From contig JAYKKR010000004.1 of the NCBI GenBank assembly GCA_036971615.1, positions 558,001-622,000 on the forward strand: DNA of 64,000 bases. Direction: 5' to 3'. Made by a program: the position numbers and the translations under genes. Shown one piece after another: positions 1 through 13,313 of this stretch. The stretch's first letter is position 1. Every line of letters begins with the position of its first letter. The DNA is from Amyloporia xantha. Its lineage: Eukaryota; Basidiomycota; Agaricomycetes; Polyporales; Adustoporiaceae. The notes beneath the pieces are model-generated. The model was not told where the DNA came from and did not search any database. It saw nothing but the letters and a program-made list of their open reading frames with translations.

Positions 1-715
1 TATCATTGCATATTTTATTATTTGCATCTACATAACAATCAGGTTTTGGGCAATATCTGCATATTTATTTTCCTCTTAGCCCTCTCCATTTTTAACTCAA
101 TAGATTATAGGAAAGTCACCAGCTTTTCTTATTTTTTCCTTGTTCCCCTACAAGACAATAAGATTTTTTAAGCAAACCAAAAGCAAAAAAAAAAATAAGA
201 ATGGCTTTTCCAGATCCAAGGACAGACCTTGACCATTATAAGAATAGAGAACACTGGACATTCTCTCATTTTCATGGGAGATCATGACTAATATCTTTTT
301 TTGAATCTATATACTGTGAGGAGAAAGGTCAGTGTTGAAGATTTTGAGCACATATTGCTTGCTTTTCTCATATATATATGTGCACTGTTTATGCTGTGTA
401 TCTACTGTGTATTTACTTCTGTATATCATATAGCATTTAAATATTGATTATCTGTAAATGTACACTCAATAGTTGGAGCCTTAGCTGTAACCCTGAGCAT
501 CAGACTCTCTTACTCTCTTTGACTTATTGAAAAATTGATTTGACAACAAAGAATGATTTATGTTCCAAGCTCTCTCTCTTATTTTGATAAGCTGTCTCCT
601 ATGAGCCTTGTTCTGCTGAAGGAAAGGCAGGCTTCTGTGGCAATAAGATGTGTGAAGCAGAGTTTGAGTTGAAAGCATTGGCTACAACCTAAATATGTAA
701 GCTAGCCGACTCATA
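1..715. other. AT-rich non-coding patch
   Basis: The first ~715 bases are clearly more AT-rich than the rest of the window and full of T and A runs and TATA-like strings. No ORF here resembles a known protein and no spliced model could be built. Composition returns to that of the host after about 715. It could be the end of an AT-rich transposon, comparable in composition to the foldback element at 24.9-25.6 kb, or another repeat cut by the window edge. No terminal repeat could be identified because the left end is missing. Confidence 0.5.
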
Positions 716-1746
716 TAATATGTGCAGCAGCCAAGGTAAGTTATACAGCATTTGACTACAATGGCCCATGGGCTGTGGGTGTAATCTAAAGGCGCCGCGA
801 TTGCGGTGGTCAGGGTCTCACAATCCATTTATGGAAAGCCGTTGATGCCGTTCGCGGAAGACGCCGCCTGAGTTCGAAATCAGAGCACGACCGTTACGCT
901 TACCATAGTACTATGCAAGTGGCAACGGTCGAAGGCTTTTACCGTTTAGTCAGTCGATGAGCAAGGCATTCTTACTGGATATATTCCCAATCAGAAGGCA
1001 TCGTGTATCAAGTCCGAGAAGCCCATTGTTAAATCCGGACTGCCCTTTCTCGTACGCTTTCTGTGCTTGGATTGCAAATGCAGATGTCCTTCAACTTGGT
1101 ATGTCCCATAAATTTATTCATACGACATACTTGAGGCTGACGCATACGTACTTCTTCTGCTCACGTATCTCGGCGAATTCTCGTACTTAACCACTTAGTC
1201 ATCCATAGCTCCTTGTGGCCACCAAGTTGCATCAATACATGAACTGTCGGGCGCCAGGCGCTTGAGACTATAGCCGCTATACCCTCGAGGCTCGCGGACC
1301 TCTCCTAGAGATGAACGGCCTTCGCCGAATATAACAACCAGTGGTTTCTCGGTGACATCGAAGGAGTCTCATGTCTTGCCGAAGGCTGCACGGGAGGCGG
1401 AGTCACGTATCAAGAATATCCTGCTCTGCTACATTGAATACCGTATAGAGTGAGAAACGTTTATAGCTCTGTTTCTGGGAAACGATTACTTGTTGGCAAG
1501 GTTTGCACAACGCAGGGTCAATATTACAAATCATGCATCAAGTTAGTTGAGCGCTCTGATATTGTTGTTGCCAAGTCCGCGCAGAAGCAATCACCGGAGC
1601 TTCTATAGAATACTGGTTTCTCGATTATAGTACTAGTAAACGGCATGCACATGACCCCCTTCTCGGCTTTGCTATCGCTATTAAAAGCGCTGAGCTATTG
1701 TTATGGGTTGGAGCATGTCATCAAATTGTTCTTCAAATCGCTGGCC
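716..1746. other. Intergenic, nothing recognised
   Basis: About 1 kb of host-like composition upstream of the DUF6534 gene. Only short ORFs that do not look coding are present, and no repeat or RNA gene was seen. Confidence 0.5.
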
Positions 1747-3926
1747 ATGACAGGGCCCAACCTTCACCTCAACGACAGTATAGGTTGCTTTTTCCTCGGT
1801 GCGCTTTTCGCTACGTTGTAAGCATATCCAAATTTATTGATGAGCATGTTATTAATCGCGGCCATCCTTCGGGCTGTCAGATTCTATGGTTTCACTTGCG
1901 CGCAGGTCATGTATTACACCTGGGAGTACCCAAATGATATGATGTATCTCAAGCTGCTGGTACGTGGCTCACTGGATGTGGGATATGTATTTATAAACAG
2001 ACCGTGCTCCGCCAGGTCGCCACATTATGGTCGCTCCATTTCTCCCATCCTTTTCTACATCGAGCGTATGTCATAGCTTATTTCGTCTCACAGGCTTCTC
2101 GACACAGCTACGACAATATGTGATATTCATGTGTGTACAATTTGTCTACTATTACAATCCGTTCATCTCTCAATCGTCTGCAGTTCATATGGGAGTACCT
2201 TGTACGAGGCCATGGCAACCTCCTCAGCCTCGAGTCACTGCCCGAGTAAATGTTCATTTACCATGGCTCAAGGAACGCTGACCCAAATGTTTCCAATCAC
2301 AGCTCAGGCACTGTCAGTACTTTCTACGGGCAATTCCATGTAGTTGTGCTACAATTACTCACCGCGAGTTTATACAGGCTGAATATGCTCTCGCGGTAAG
2401 TGGTGCTCTGTATCAGTCAAGCAGTGAGATAGAGACAAAGGACTCATATGCCAGGCGATCACCGTACTCATTGTCCAATGGTGCGCGAAGATCATTCTCC
2501 TTATCGACCGGATTAAACTCATGTTCTTGGCTGTAGCTACTACATGCAAACAATCTGGAGACGTAAGCGATTGATGGGCTTGCATCATGCGATCTGCTGG
2601 ACACTGATAACCGCCTCACAGTCATCACGCACAGATGGTATCAAATACCGGTTATTGTCGTAATGGTGTGTATCCTGAAAATACATTGCGCCAGCTGTTG
2701 ACCGACCGACGACTACAGATACTCCTTGCATTAGTATCGTGTGGCGAGTATATTCGAATATTCTGACATTATCAATGTAGCTGACTGTTTCGATCAGCAT
2801 GTGGTTTCGGTACGTGATGTTCCTTATCTGTGCAAGCATCCTGTCCTAAGTTACTATTATCAAGCCAATGTGTACATCGCGTATGTCAGAATTGAACGTC
2901 GCTCGTAGAGGAACCGTGATTGACTTATTTGCCTTCCTGCAGTGCCAAGGATCCCACTGTCCCGGGCGTATTCACAAAGACAAGAGTAAACAATCCTTTT
3001 ATTCAAGCCGAGCGGTTTCTTACAAATTTCATGTAGATCACAGCGACTGTGCAACCTATGACGGCTTCGGTGACGGACATATATATCACAGTCGCACTCT
3101 CATGGATCTTGCATAAGGAGAAGACCGGATTCAAGCAGTGAGTTGCTGGTGAATAAGTTAACGAATTTCCGCCGTTGAGTGAATCCATACAGCACAGAGA
3201 GTCTCATTCGGAAGCTTACCCTATATGCCATCAACCGAGGCATCTTTACCGCGTAAGCTGCCCCTTCTCCTGATACATCGAGTGAGCTATGCTTAGACGT
3301 CGAACAGGGTTGTACAGACCACGCAAGCTGTATTGGTAAGCGTATTATAGTGCAGTAGGCGTACCGAGACTGCCCCTCATATGATCCTGCAGTACGCCGC
3401 TTCGGACACGGAGGATTTTTACTGGGCGATCTTTCATTTTCCGGGAAGCAAGAGTGAGTGATTTCGAATCTCCACACTGGCCATTGGATTGATGCCGTAT
3501 GTAATACGCAGTATATGTCAACTCCGTGCTCGCCATGTTCGTATGCTGCTATTTGAATCTACCATCGGCTGATCGACGTTTCTCAGCGTAAACGCTCGGC
3601 ATTATATCATGCGCAATGGCCAGGCTAACGTCTCCACGGGTGTCTCTATCCAAGACATCCGCTTTCGCGAAGATGGTATACCTATGCAGGATGTCTCTTT
3701 AGCTCCGAGCCGTCCGGCGTATAAATCGCCTTCAAGGTGAGTCTTGGCGCGCAAAATTGCAAAATATATGGGCACAACCTTTGCACGTTGTTGACTAACC
3801 CGATGCCATAGCGAGCCTGCAAGATCGAGTGGACGACCGAATCCTACAGCGAAAACAGTCATCAAGTTGACAACCGAGGTAGTCTACGATGGAAACTCGT
3901 ACGAGAGTGACCAGAAACATGCATGA
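1747..3926 (+). CDS. DUF6534-type seven-TM membrane protein
   Basis: A spliced gene with about ten short introns, starting at MTGPNLHL. The hallmark strings of the basidiomycete DUF6534 membrane family appear in order: FYGFTCAQVMYYTWEYP with YLKLL at the second helix, LWLLDTATTICDIH, FIWEYLVRGHGN, WYQIPVIVV, then TASVTDIYITVALSWIL followed by HKEKTGF, SLIRKLTLYAINRGIFT, FYWAIFHFPGSK and YVNSVLAMLNAR. A polar cytoplasmic tail follows and the stop is TGA at 3924. The exon around 2001-2029 only keeps frame if it ends with TTATG before a GTCGCT donor; this gives an uninterrupted reading. Function in the family is unknown; the proteins are plasma- or endomembrane and sometimes called GPCR-like. 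The call is firm; some intron borders are estimates. Confidence 0.8.
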
Positions 3927-5466
3927 TGGTTGGACGTCACATAGTCGCCCGTCTTGGTAACTCTTCGACAGGGCTTTGTCGAACGCACTGTTTGTGGCTA
4001 GAATAGTGTCAAGGACTCCTTGGATTGGCAGTTACCATGCGTTACTAGTAGTCCCCACGTAACGCAACATGTGGTCGATTCAGCTGTCCTTAATCGTTCT
4101 GCCCATGCACTCCTAATTTTGGGTCGAATTTGAACCTGAACAATCCGCATGTCGATGCCTTTGAATGCCGGACGGTGAAATGAAGGTGAATATACACGAG
4201 AAGTCCGCCAGTGAGCTCAAATTACATTACGACAGACGTAAGCTCACCACAGATCACGTCGCGAGTACTAGTATGCACTTCACAACTAGTCATGTCTACT
4301 GAGTAGATCATATTGTAAGGTGCCCTCAGGAGTCACTCACTTGTAGAAAGGGGAGCAGAAGAACCATGCTGTTGAGGCGTCCATTAATATGAAACAGGCA
4401 CCCACGTGATCGCGCGGCCTGCTCTCCTTGCCCGAGCGCGACCGGACGCCACATAGCCTTGGAAAGACCAGCAGTGCGCAGTGAGCGTGCATTCGGGCTC
4501 AGTGTTCACTTTCCGCGAGCCCGAGCTTTCAAATTTTTATGTTTTGTTATTCCTCTCTGCCAGAAGTGCAGGCTTGGCATCACCCTGAAAACCGCCGGAA
4601 ACTCTGCCACACTTTGTGCAACAGTATCAAATCATCGACGACCCGCCATGGAATTGGGACTGCGTGAGACCGTCGGCCCGGCTACCTTGGTGAGTTCATG
4701 CCAAGTAATAGCATGTAGCTAGGGGTGACGGAATGGTGAATGGTAATCTCATCTGGAGAGCTCGCGCTCAAAACAGAAAGTTAGACATCTTACTTCAATT
4801 TGTACAGGTTTGAGTTCGTGAGGGTCAAAAGCTCGCGTCGAAATGTAGTTCGCCACTGCTATATGTGCTCAGGCCAGCTATCAGCGCTCGACCTCTTGGT
4901 CTTCCCTCTAGCAAGTCCGCAGTTCGGTGTCGGCGACGTGTAAAGTCGATCACCGAGAATGAGTGTCCGAGTCTCGGGGATCGAGATCAACACACGAAAG
5001 CTCGATCACCAATTCAGTACAGCACGACCAACGATACAAGGTATGGCGCGCTTTGCTTTACAGCACCGTGCCTGATTGACTCCTTCTTGATTGGTTATAC
5101 GTGGTACGGTCGACTGTCTAGCGAGCTGTTGTGCCATTGTCTCGAGTTATCCGATGTCCGAGCCGGCGCCAGGGTAATTTTGTGCATGAGAGCATGTACC
5201 ACACCCGTTACATGCGAGACGACACTGGACTAAGGGGCAGCCTCGGACATTGCGCAGCTTATTCTTGTCTTGCACCGAGATACAGCACGCATACAACCCG
5301 ACGCACTGCAATTTCCGCAGCTCAGAGCTCACGCCACTCGATGGATCATTATAAAAGCCCCAGAGACGAGACATGCACTCCATCCCAGAGCCTCCTTCAA
5401 GTTTCTTCGCCCTCTTCGCCATTGTATAGCTTTTAATACGCATCGATTCCGCGGCCCGGTTCAATC
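3927..5466. other. Intergenic, nothing recognised
   Basis: About 1.5 kb between the DUF6534 gene and the RTA1-like gene. Several ORFs of 80-120 codons occur on both strands, but none shows a family motif or a consistent splice pattern. Confidence 0.5.
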
Positions 5467-6965
5467 ATGGTGTCCACTCTCGATGGTAAAGCACCTGTTC
5501 TTATTACAGCCTTCGATGGTGTCCTGATCTAGCTACTAAAATCTGTAGCTCGCAATAATCTGCGCTATAATCGCTACGGATACGTGCCCACGGAATGGGT
5601 TTGTATATTGTACATTGTGCTCTTCGTAACATCGGGCTGTGAGTACATTCCGGACCTCTCGTACTACAAAGACTAATACCATTGACAGTGATTCATGCGG
5701 CTCAGGCGGTACGCAGCCGCCTATGGTGGCTTTTATGGACTGCATGTGCTGCAGCGATTCTAGAGATACTCGGTTGGAGCGGACGGCTCTGGTCTTCACA
5801 GAATATAGATCTCAAGTCGCCCTATCTCATGCAGTAAGTACACAGCCAATTGTATAATGGCCACCCTTCTTATGACGTCCGGTGCCGGCTGTAGGATTGT
5901 TACCACCATTATAGGACCAACCCCGTTCATTGCGGCGAACTTCATCATCTTGGGTCAAATAATCCGCCGGTTAGGGCAGAACTACAGCCGCCTGACTGCA
6001 CAGTGGTGTACGTGCTATCTGTATCTCTTTGGGAAAGGTTCGGTTGCTGACCATTGGGAACAGACACGATCATTTTCTGTAGCTGCGTCAGTAACATCGT
6101 GTCTCTCCAATCACGCAACTATGTGACTCATATTCATTCCAGGATTTTGTCTCGCTCATTGTGCAGGCCGTTGGTGGTGCAAAGGCTGCCAGTTCGACGA
6201 CTCAAAGCGGGTCCAACACGGTAAGATGTTATTCTCTCCCCATCTGGCGATGGGCTGACGTCCCACTGTCACGTCAAGGGGGGTAACATCATGCTAGGCG
6301 GTATCGTTTTCCAGCTAAGTATGTCTGCATTGCTCCGTCATGCCGTGTACACGTCTGATAAGGCCATCCATCGACGCTGCCAGTTTCCATCACCTTCTAC
6401 CTCGCCCTCGCGACGGAGTTCCTCTGGCGGTACCTGCGCCAGAAGCCACTACGCACGGAGTCCGTGGCGGAGACTGGCTATATCTTGGACAAGAAGATGG
6501 AGCTGATGATTATTGGTCTGGCGTTCAGCAGCTGCTGCATTTACATCCGGTATGTAGTATTTCCTCATACCAGTTGTCACACCGAATCCAAACCTGACGT
6601 GGCATTTTGTTCTTCCCAGTTCAATTTACCGGCTGATCGTGAGTGCTTCATGTCATGGTCAAGGTCGCTCTGCCTCACACACGTAAATTTATAGGAACTC
6701 TCGGATGGGTGGCATGGTGTCGTCATAAGAACTCAAGTCTACTTCAGTAAGTTTTTCGCTTCGGAGCAACATGACAGTGGGTTTATCAACTTTGCCTACC
6801 ACAGATGTCTTCGACGCTGCTATGGTCACGCTGGCTATGTTCACGTTGAACTTCTTGCATCCCGGCTCGCTCCTAAGCCCTGCGACGACATGGAAGGGGC
6901 AGCTCCAGGAGAAGGACGTCGACAGTGACTCACTTCCTGCTCATGGCGGGTCTGGGATGGTGTGA
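5467..6965 (+). CDS. RTA1-like lipid-translocating exporter family protein
   Basis: A spliced gene with nine or so introns. Exon 1 (MVSTLD) joins at about 5549 to RNNLRYNRYGYVPTEW, which matches the family's start (YxPxxxxxxIFIVLF). Then come LGWSGRLWSSQN, the signature TTIIGPTPFIAANFIILG, the polar loop RRLGQNYSRLTAQW, DFVSLIVQAVGG, GGIVFQL, FYLALATEFLW, and the last-helix block SIYRLIELSDGW with FDAAMVTLAMFTLNFLHPG. It ends with a short acidic tail. The RTA1 family are seven-helix proteins of the plasma membrane or ER, linked in yeast to sphingoid base or lipid export and resistance to 7-aminocholesterol. All helices appear present and no frame break was seen, so it is probably functional. 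The substrate cannot be told from sequence. Confidence 0.87.
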
Positions 6966-8994
6966 GACGCGAAGTTGCCTCTGCTGTTATTCGGATTACA
7001 GTACACTTTCTTATGCCTCTTGCCTGCTCAGAGCACTCGGACTTATAAGAATATATATATCATATCGTAACCCGATTTGTTCATAGTACTCGTTCCAGCC
7101 GAATTATTGAGGGCGGGGTCCACATCCTTCTTTATTATAATGTGTTTATCTTAGCTTGCACCCCGATGAGTACCTCTCAATCGCATTAGAAACTGTCTTT
7201 ATACTGAGAGTCAGGACAATACTGCCGTGATGAAAGCTGACGGCAACGGTAGAGCATTTGAAGCTAGCTTAAGGCATAGATGCTATGCACTACTGGTACG
7301 CTATTATGCATTTATTATCCCTTCCTAACAACACGCACATGGTCCCTACGGTAACTTATATTAGCACGACGATGACACTCACTCCGGGTGCTCTTCCGAC
7401 AACGAGCGCATTCCCCACGCTGGCGGTCGAGATCGAGGCGACGAAGGTGTGAATGGAGGAGAGCAGCTCGAAATCAGCGGCGGGTCTCTGCCGATGGGAT
7501 GGGCCACATTGTCGAGGTCCTACAGTACTTCACGCTTGAGCCAATCTTAGAAAGATGTTAGTGGCCATTCACGCGACGGAAGACTGGTTGTCGATTTATA
7601 ATCGCGATGCAAAGTTGCTGCGCGGTCGCTCGGGTGGCTGACTCGACATTGTCTGAATGGATATTGTTAACAAATGGAGACTTGCCATATGACACCATGA
7701 TCATCCAGCTTGGGCGGAATTGGCAGGCTATCCGGACGGATGAGTCGCCCTCTGCCGTCTCTGCGAGCATCACGTCCGTAAATGGGCACTTTCTTCCGAC
7801 TCTGTAAGCGTCGCTTCCGTCTGGAGTAAGTGATGCGGTCTTACCAGATTATAAGCCTCTTCGCAACCCCTGGTAGTGCTTCAATTGTGCGGACTTGACG
7901 AATGAAATCTTGTAGTGGAGCAGGGAACGGTTTAACTTTCCCGAGAAATATTCTCCACAGGGATATGTGAGAGCCTAGAGGATGGCCATCCAATCAGGTC
8001 GGTAATGTAGCTTGCATAGCGGCAGCGATGCCACGGAAGTAAAAGAGGTCCAGTGTCATTTCAATCGCAGGGGGGTTCAGAAGGGATTTTCTCTATGATG
8101 GACCTGGGAAGCTTCGTGCGCTCAGATAGGCACTGAGCTTAGACTCAGGCCTCGGCGTTTGCCGATCGAAGTGAGTACTTGTTCGAATCTGCGGAGTCTA
8201 CAGACCATCATCTCATGTCGCTGCGGCCTCGGAATCAGCTAAGCCATGGCACTAAACTTGACCTTGCTGTGGGTTGTTAGAATGGCGGTTCGAGGGTTCC
8301 GACAGCAGGACATTTCGTTACCCGATTTATTCCACCCATCTTTCTCCTGTTGAGCGTGGTTGTAGTGTTGAGCACTTTATTGACAGCCTTATATATTACA
8401 AGTGGCTGTGCGGCATATTCAATTCGCTCTTTTTCTTCTACGATGGTAACATCTTCGAGCCTTGTGTACGCACTTGTTAAAAGTGGTATCTATTAACTAA
8501 CGGGGATTGATGTACTGTGTTGATACTGCGCTATGCATCATGGCAAGGACCTCTCGACTGTTCTCGGTCTCCCTTCCCGGGCCGTAGTTTTGCGTGATTT
8601 CAAGTCTCCGGTAGAGTTTAGGAACTACCAGTGCTCTGAATCAGTGACGGCGTAGTACATATGATTTGTTGAGTGCTGGTAATTGAAGCTCCGCGATGGG
8701 CCCACTGCCAGTGAGCCTCAGAAGTTTCACTAAGTGGCAAATTTTGAATAAGCAAAGTGAGGGCGTGATCATGAAGTCGCGGCCGGACCTAACCTTAGTC
8801 TAGGTGTCGCACATCCGAAGTGGTGCCTCGGTCTCGTGTCCAGTGACTGCGTGGTGGTGGGGCCAACGTTAACCAGACTTGGCCATGACCAATATACATA
8901 TAGGCTACAGACCCACGCCGGAAGTTTGCATACATCCCCACATTTTCCTCCTGGAAGTACTGGTGCGTCAAGGTTTCATGAAATGTGATGCGAA
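6966..8994. other. Intergenic, no gene resolved
   Basis: Two kilobases without a recognisable gene. One plus-strand frame at roughly 8310-8490 encodes a strongly hydrophobic stretch (FIPPIFLLLSVVVVLSTLL) ending in a stop, which may be a relic of a membrane protein. A minus-strand ORF at 7558-7773 has no family match. Confidence 0.4.
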
Positions 8995-10966
8995 TTGCTG
9001 ACGTCTTGCATCGGGACCATAAACCGACATACCATCATACTGTATATCAATCTAGAGCTCTCGAGCTTTCCGAGAATCCGAGCCCAAAACTTAGGTTTGA
9101 ACCTTGTCGTTTCGACGACTTCGAAGGAACTTCTTCAAAAGATGCACGTTTGCCGCAGTCGCTCTGGTTCCACTACAAACGCTCCGCTGGGCTCCAAAGC
9201 TCTGGCATCGACATGCGTCGACGAGTCTGAAATTCCACAGTTTTCTACTCACAGTCATACCACCTTTCGCCCTATACCCTTCCTACACCCTACACGTGCA
9301 CGATTTTCCTCAGCAGACGGTGGCACTGTTCAAAGCTCCAGCACAGCTTCATACTGGTCCTCTCGAGAGTCTAGAAAGAATCGTCTCATTGCGCGTCCCT
9401 ACCGTGTCGCACATCAAGATCCAGACTACGTTCAGCCTGCGAGCACTGAGACAAGGCACAAGAAAGGGGATTTTGCCGTCATTCAGCAGTCTCTGCACCA
9501 TCCACACACGATGCTCAAGCTAAACCTAACTTGCGACATCTCCTTCTGGGTAGCAATAGTGTTTACAGTCGGGTCGGTGCTATGGGTGAGTGTGATATCG
9601 TTTATCTCTCTTCTTTGGTCGATTCCGCTACCTTACTCCGAACGTGGAGTCTGATAGGGCTATACAACTGTGTTGTAGCGCTGTGCGTATACTATGTGGA
9701 TTAGTGCCTCTGTCCGACTTTCCGAAGGCGTTTTTCGCACCATAAAAGCCATGCATAGACGGAGCGTGAGATCTGGAAGTAGAATAGACATTCATGTGTA
9801 TCAGAGGAATGTTCGTTCAGCGACCGAGAATGCAGTAGCCATATGTATTCCTAAATGCCGTCGCTCGATGAACAAAGTGAATTGTAATCCTCAGGTATCG
9901 TGCTGATAAACGTATCTCACACTAGGTGATCAATGGCTTCCTTCTCTATCTTCCCCTTCTTCCGTCGCCCGCGCCTCCTCAAGCCACAGCAGCGGCGTGG
10001 ATCGCGTTCGCAGGAGGCACATTCTTCGAGATCGGGAGCTACCTGATGGTTGTCGAGGCCATCAATGCCGGCCACGAGCAGCTATTCGGCCCAGCATTGT
10101 GGGGGCTCGTAGAGGATGTACAAAACAAATGGAACGGCAATGCCGCTGAGGAAGCAACTGGCAGTGACGATGCCGACAGTGCCGTGGACGACCTCGGTGC
10201 CAGACGAAAACATTTCAGATTCAGGTGGATGTGAGTGTTATTGCAGTCGTGAACCTGCTAGAGATGCTGAATGCGTGGCTTTCTGGATGATTTCAGTGGT
10301 GCAGCTTCCTGGAGGGAGCTTGGATTCCTTGCATCTGTTGTACAACTATGGGGCGCGAGTATCTTTTGGATATCTACCATGTGAGTGCTGGTCCTTCCAT
10401 GACGGTCACCGGACACTCATCTGTATGCATTATGTAACTCGCAGAACTGGCGTCCCGGGCGTTATCCCAAATCTATCGACGAACCCGCCAGTCGCTATAA
10501 CCGACATATTCTACTGGACGCCGCAGGTGCTAGGCGGCACAGGTTTCGTTGTCTCCTCGCTACTATTGATGATCGAAGTGCAGAGGAAATGGTGGTGTCC
10601 GAACTTAAAGAGCTTTGGATGGTGCGTGCATGCTGCGGAGGTGTTAGTCAGCATAACAGTTAATAAGACTGACCTTCAACATCAAAGGCATATAGGCATA
10701 TGGAACCTTGTGGGAGCGGTTGGATTCACGATGTGCGGGGCACTAGGATACGCGTCACTGCCTTCTTCGAAGGTCCGCATCACATCGCATCCTCACCTGT
10801 GTTGTGCTGATCATATGTTTCATTGCATTTGATTGCTGCGCAGGCCAATTACCAAAGCGTGTTGTCGACATTCTGGGGCTCGTGGGGGTTCTTGATAGGC
10901 AGTGTGATACAGTTATGGGAGACTTTGTGGAGGGAAACTCCAGATTCTGCGGATAGCAAGGAATGA
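8995..10966 (+). CDS. Conserved fungal integral membrane protein
   Basis: The core matches a conserved fungal membrane protein family of unknown function. HHPHTMLKLNLT and ISFWVAIVFTVGSVLW (to 9585) are followed after a 340-bp intron by VINGFLLYLPLLP (9926), GGTFFEIGSYLMVVEA, a polar loop, ELGFLASVVQLWGASIFWIS, TGVPGVIPNLS, FYWTPQVLGGTGFVVSSLLL, WNLVGAVGFTMCGALGYAS, and the C-terminal block FWGSWGFLIGSVIQLWETLW. Exons join in phase and the stop is TGA at 10964. The hydrophobic core is sure. The N-terminal part, an open frame running from 8995 into the core exon, is polar and less certain; ATG at 8995 or at about 9143 are both possible starts. The family has about six helices. Confidence 0.78.
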
Positions 10967-11343
10967 GGGTTCTATTGTCAAATGATGCAAGCTTGAGGTT
11001 ATAGACCTGATTTACGGACAGGAGTGCAAGGATTCTTGACATCGATACTTATATTCAGTTCTTGTCCAAGACTAGAAATCTATGTTTTCGTTCTTCTTGT
11101 TCCTCCACGAACAGGATGTCGTTGTAACAACACTTGCACCATTGGACATTCAACATACTGCACAGGAATAGACTTGAATTGCAATAGGCGTGATGTGTAT
11201 GTGACTATGTGACCCACGACGAACCAGGCCTGTGACATTCGGGCAGTGGCATACCCGTGACTGTGACATCAGTGCAGTTCCAATCGGCGGTCCAGCGCTG
11301 GATCGAATCTATAGTCTCCCTCAGGCTCTATCGCACCGCAAGC

Positions 11344-12136
11344 ATGGTAAGTAGGCAACAACATACTATCTATGACTGTTGATCTGTGCTTACCTGCTTT
11401 TTAGAGTGATAACGCAGGTACCATGCTCCTCGTTTTTACGTGAACAGATGATCGAATTTATCACATTACCTCGGCAGAGTACAAGGAAGCCTTCGCACTG
11501 TTCGACAAGAAGGGCACAGGCGCGGTGCAACGTGAAGTGTTGGGCGATTTATTGCGTGCACTGGGACAGAACCCTACACAGGCGGAGGTCGCGGAGATCA
11601 TTGCAGGAGCACCTAGGGAAGGTGAGTTACGAACGCGATATCTTGCGCGGTCAATACTCATAATTGCGACGCGTTCATCTACGTTTATGTGCTGTTTCTT
11701 GTTCAATTTGGTTTGTGGCGGACTCATGAACGAAAACTTAGTTGATTACAAGACATTCCTTACAATTCTGAATCGACCAGATGGTTTTAAGCCAGCAGGC
11801 ACACCTGGTACGTGGGTCAGACATGTATCTGATCTCGCTTGCTGATTTCTCTATGTCATTATCCCTGGTGATACAGAGGAATTTATTCGCGGGTTCCAAG
11901 TGTTCGACAAAGAGGGCAATGGCTTCATTGGAGCGGGCGAGTTGCGTTATGTACTAACGCAGCTAGGCGAGAAAATGACGGATGAGGAGGTCGATGAACT
12001 GCTGAAAGGTGTCCCAATTGGCGCGTAAGTACCCTTTCTCTTGCGATAGCCCTGATTGACCATCCGCTTTATATTGCACCTTAGCGACGGCAATGTGAAC
12101 TATGAATCTTTTGTACGCACAATTCTAAGCCAGTAG
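11344..12136 (+). CDS. CDC4-like: Cdc4-like essential myosin light chain (EF-hand)
   Basis: Exon 1 is just the ATG codon before GTAAGT. The next exons give [21 protein letters not shown], then EF-hand-like repeats: [13 protein letters not shown] with [26 protein letters not shown]; the canonical-looking [14 protein letters not shown] with [17 protein letters not shown]; and [14 protein letters not shown] before TAG at 12134. At about 140 residues it has the size and layout of fungal Cdc4, the essential light chain that binds the IQ motif of type II myosin and is needed for the contractile ring. Calmodulin is excluded because the second and fourth loops lack the calcium ligands and the start differs. 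Five introns join in phase (for example G plus TT forms the Val before DYKTF). It appears intact. Confidence 0.88.
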
Positions 12137-13313
12137 TCCTGACACTGGTTCGTGCTTCTTGTGTACACCGCTTTCTATTACGCATGTCCTCTGTAAGCTG
12201 CGGCGCAACTAACGACGTATCGATTTGACTGGTGAATGTATCATCAACAATATACCTGGTTCATATGTCCTGCTTTTGTCTCCGCAGGGGTCACTCAGGC
12301 CTCATGTCTGGGGAAATCGGACTGCAGAAATAGTTTACCTACTGACACCACTGCTGATATATGGGCGCCAGAAGGACCAGTCTGATCTATGCTGGTTCGC
12401 CTGCAACCTGCTGACCGTAGGACCCGTGTAAGAAGAGGTTTATCTCACTTTCGCATAATAGAATTCACCATGCGTGTGTCCTGTACAACCTTCTGGAATT
12501 CTACCAGTCTTGGTAGTGCAATCTGGGTCTACGTTCAGGTAAGTAATTTAACCGCTAAATGTTATGATTGTCGCTCATAGTCGTCCACCTCTCGGTCGGT
12601 AGTAGGTAGGCGCGTGTCTTGTTGGTTTTCATGACCGCAGTGCTGAATGCTGAAGGTTTGAAACTTAGCTGCGAGTCGCACACCGCAATACGACCGGGCT
12701 AAGGAGACCGAAAAAAGTCTACGTGTCTCGGATAATTCCATACATGGTGGTCAACTACCACATCCCATAGTATCTCACTTCATGCACTAGTTTTCATGAC
12801 CATTACTGCTGAAGGCAAGACCGAGTGGAATGCACCGTTGGGCTCACATACTTCAGATATTATACTGATTGACAGTAATTTAACTGACGACTAGATATCG
12901 AATCCTTCGGTGGTAGACAGGACGGTATGTGACCGCTTCCGCACACATCAGGGTACATTGGTTGACTCATGGTCCATACCGCCACATACACTGACCAACG
13001 GTTGACTACAGCCCCAGAGCCCCGCACGGTCCATCTTCACGGCGAAATTAATCACTGCTGGAGAGACACGAGTGATAAAGGAAGCTTTCGATGGCATGCA
13101 TACGTCTCTCTTCGCTTTTGACTCTTTCAAAGTACTGTTTGATCAATCTGACATGTTATCAAAGTCACTGATGTGTGTCAGTTTCATCGCAGCAGAATGG
13201 ATCGATCCAATAGTCTCCATATATATCAAGAAATAATTTAACATCCAATAAAGAAAAAGTAGAAAAAGAATTGATGGGACAGCCAAGAACCTGTCATCCG
13301 TCAAGAACGCGGA
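12137..13313. other. Intergenic, nothing recognised
   Basis: About 1.2 kb between the convergent light-chain and GH128 genes. A 60-codon minus ORF near 12948-13130 has no features of a gene. Confidence 0.5.

Noticed and set aside
860..900. tRNA-like B box (GAGTTCGAAATC)
   Set aside because: No matching A box or cloverleaf could be folded around it. Other GTTCGAA strings in the window also failed.
2001..2100. Frame break in the DUF6534 gene near helix 3
   Set aside because: Extending exon 3 to TTATG before GTCGCT restores the frame and yields the family motif LWLLDTATT.
3028..3042. In-frame TAG in the DUF6534 gene
   Set aside because: The TAG is the end of an intron (TTTCATGTAG acceptor), directly before the conserved ITATVQPM block.
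11344..12136. Calmodulin
   Set aside because: The protein lacks calcium ligands in two loops and its N terminus and spacing match Cdc4-type myosin light chains better.
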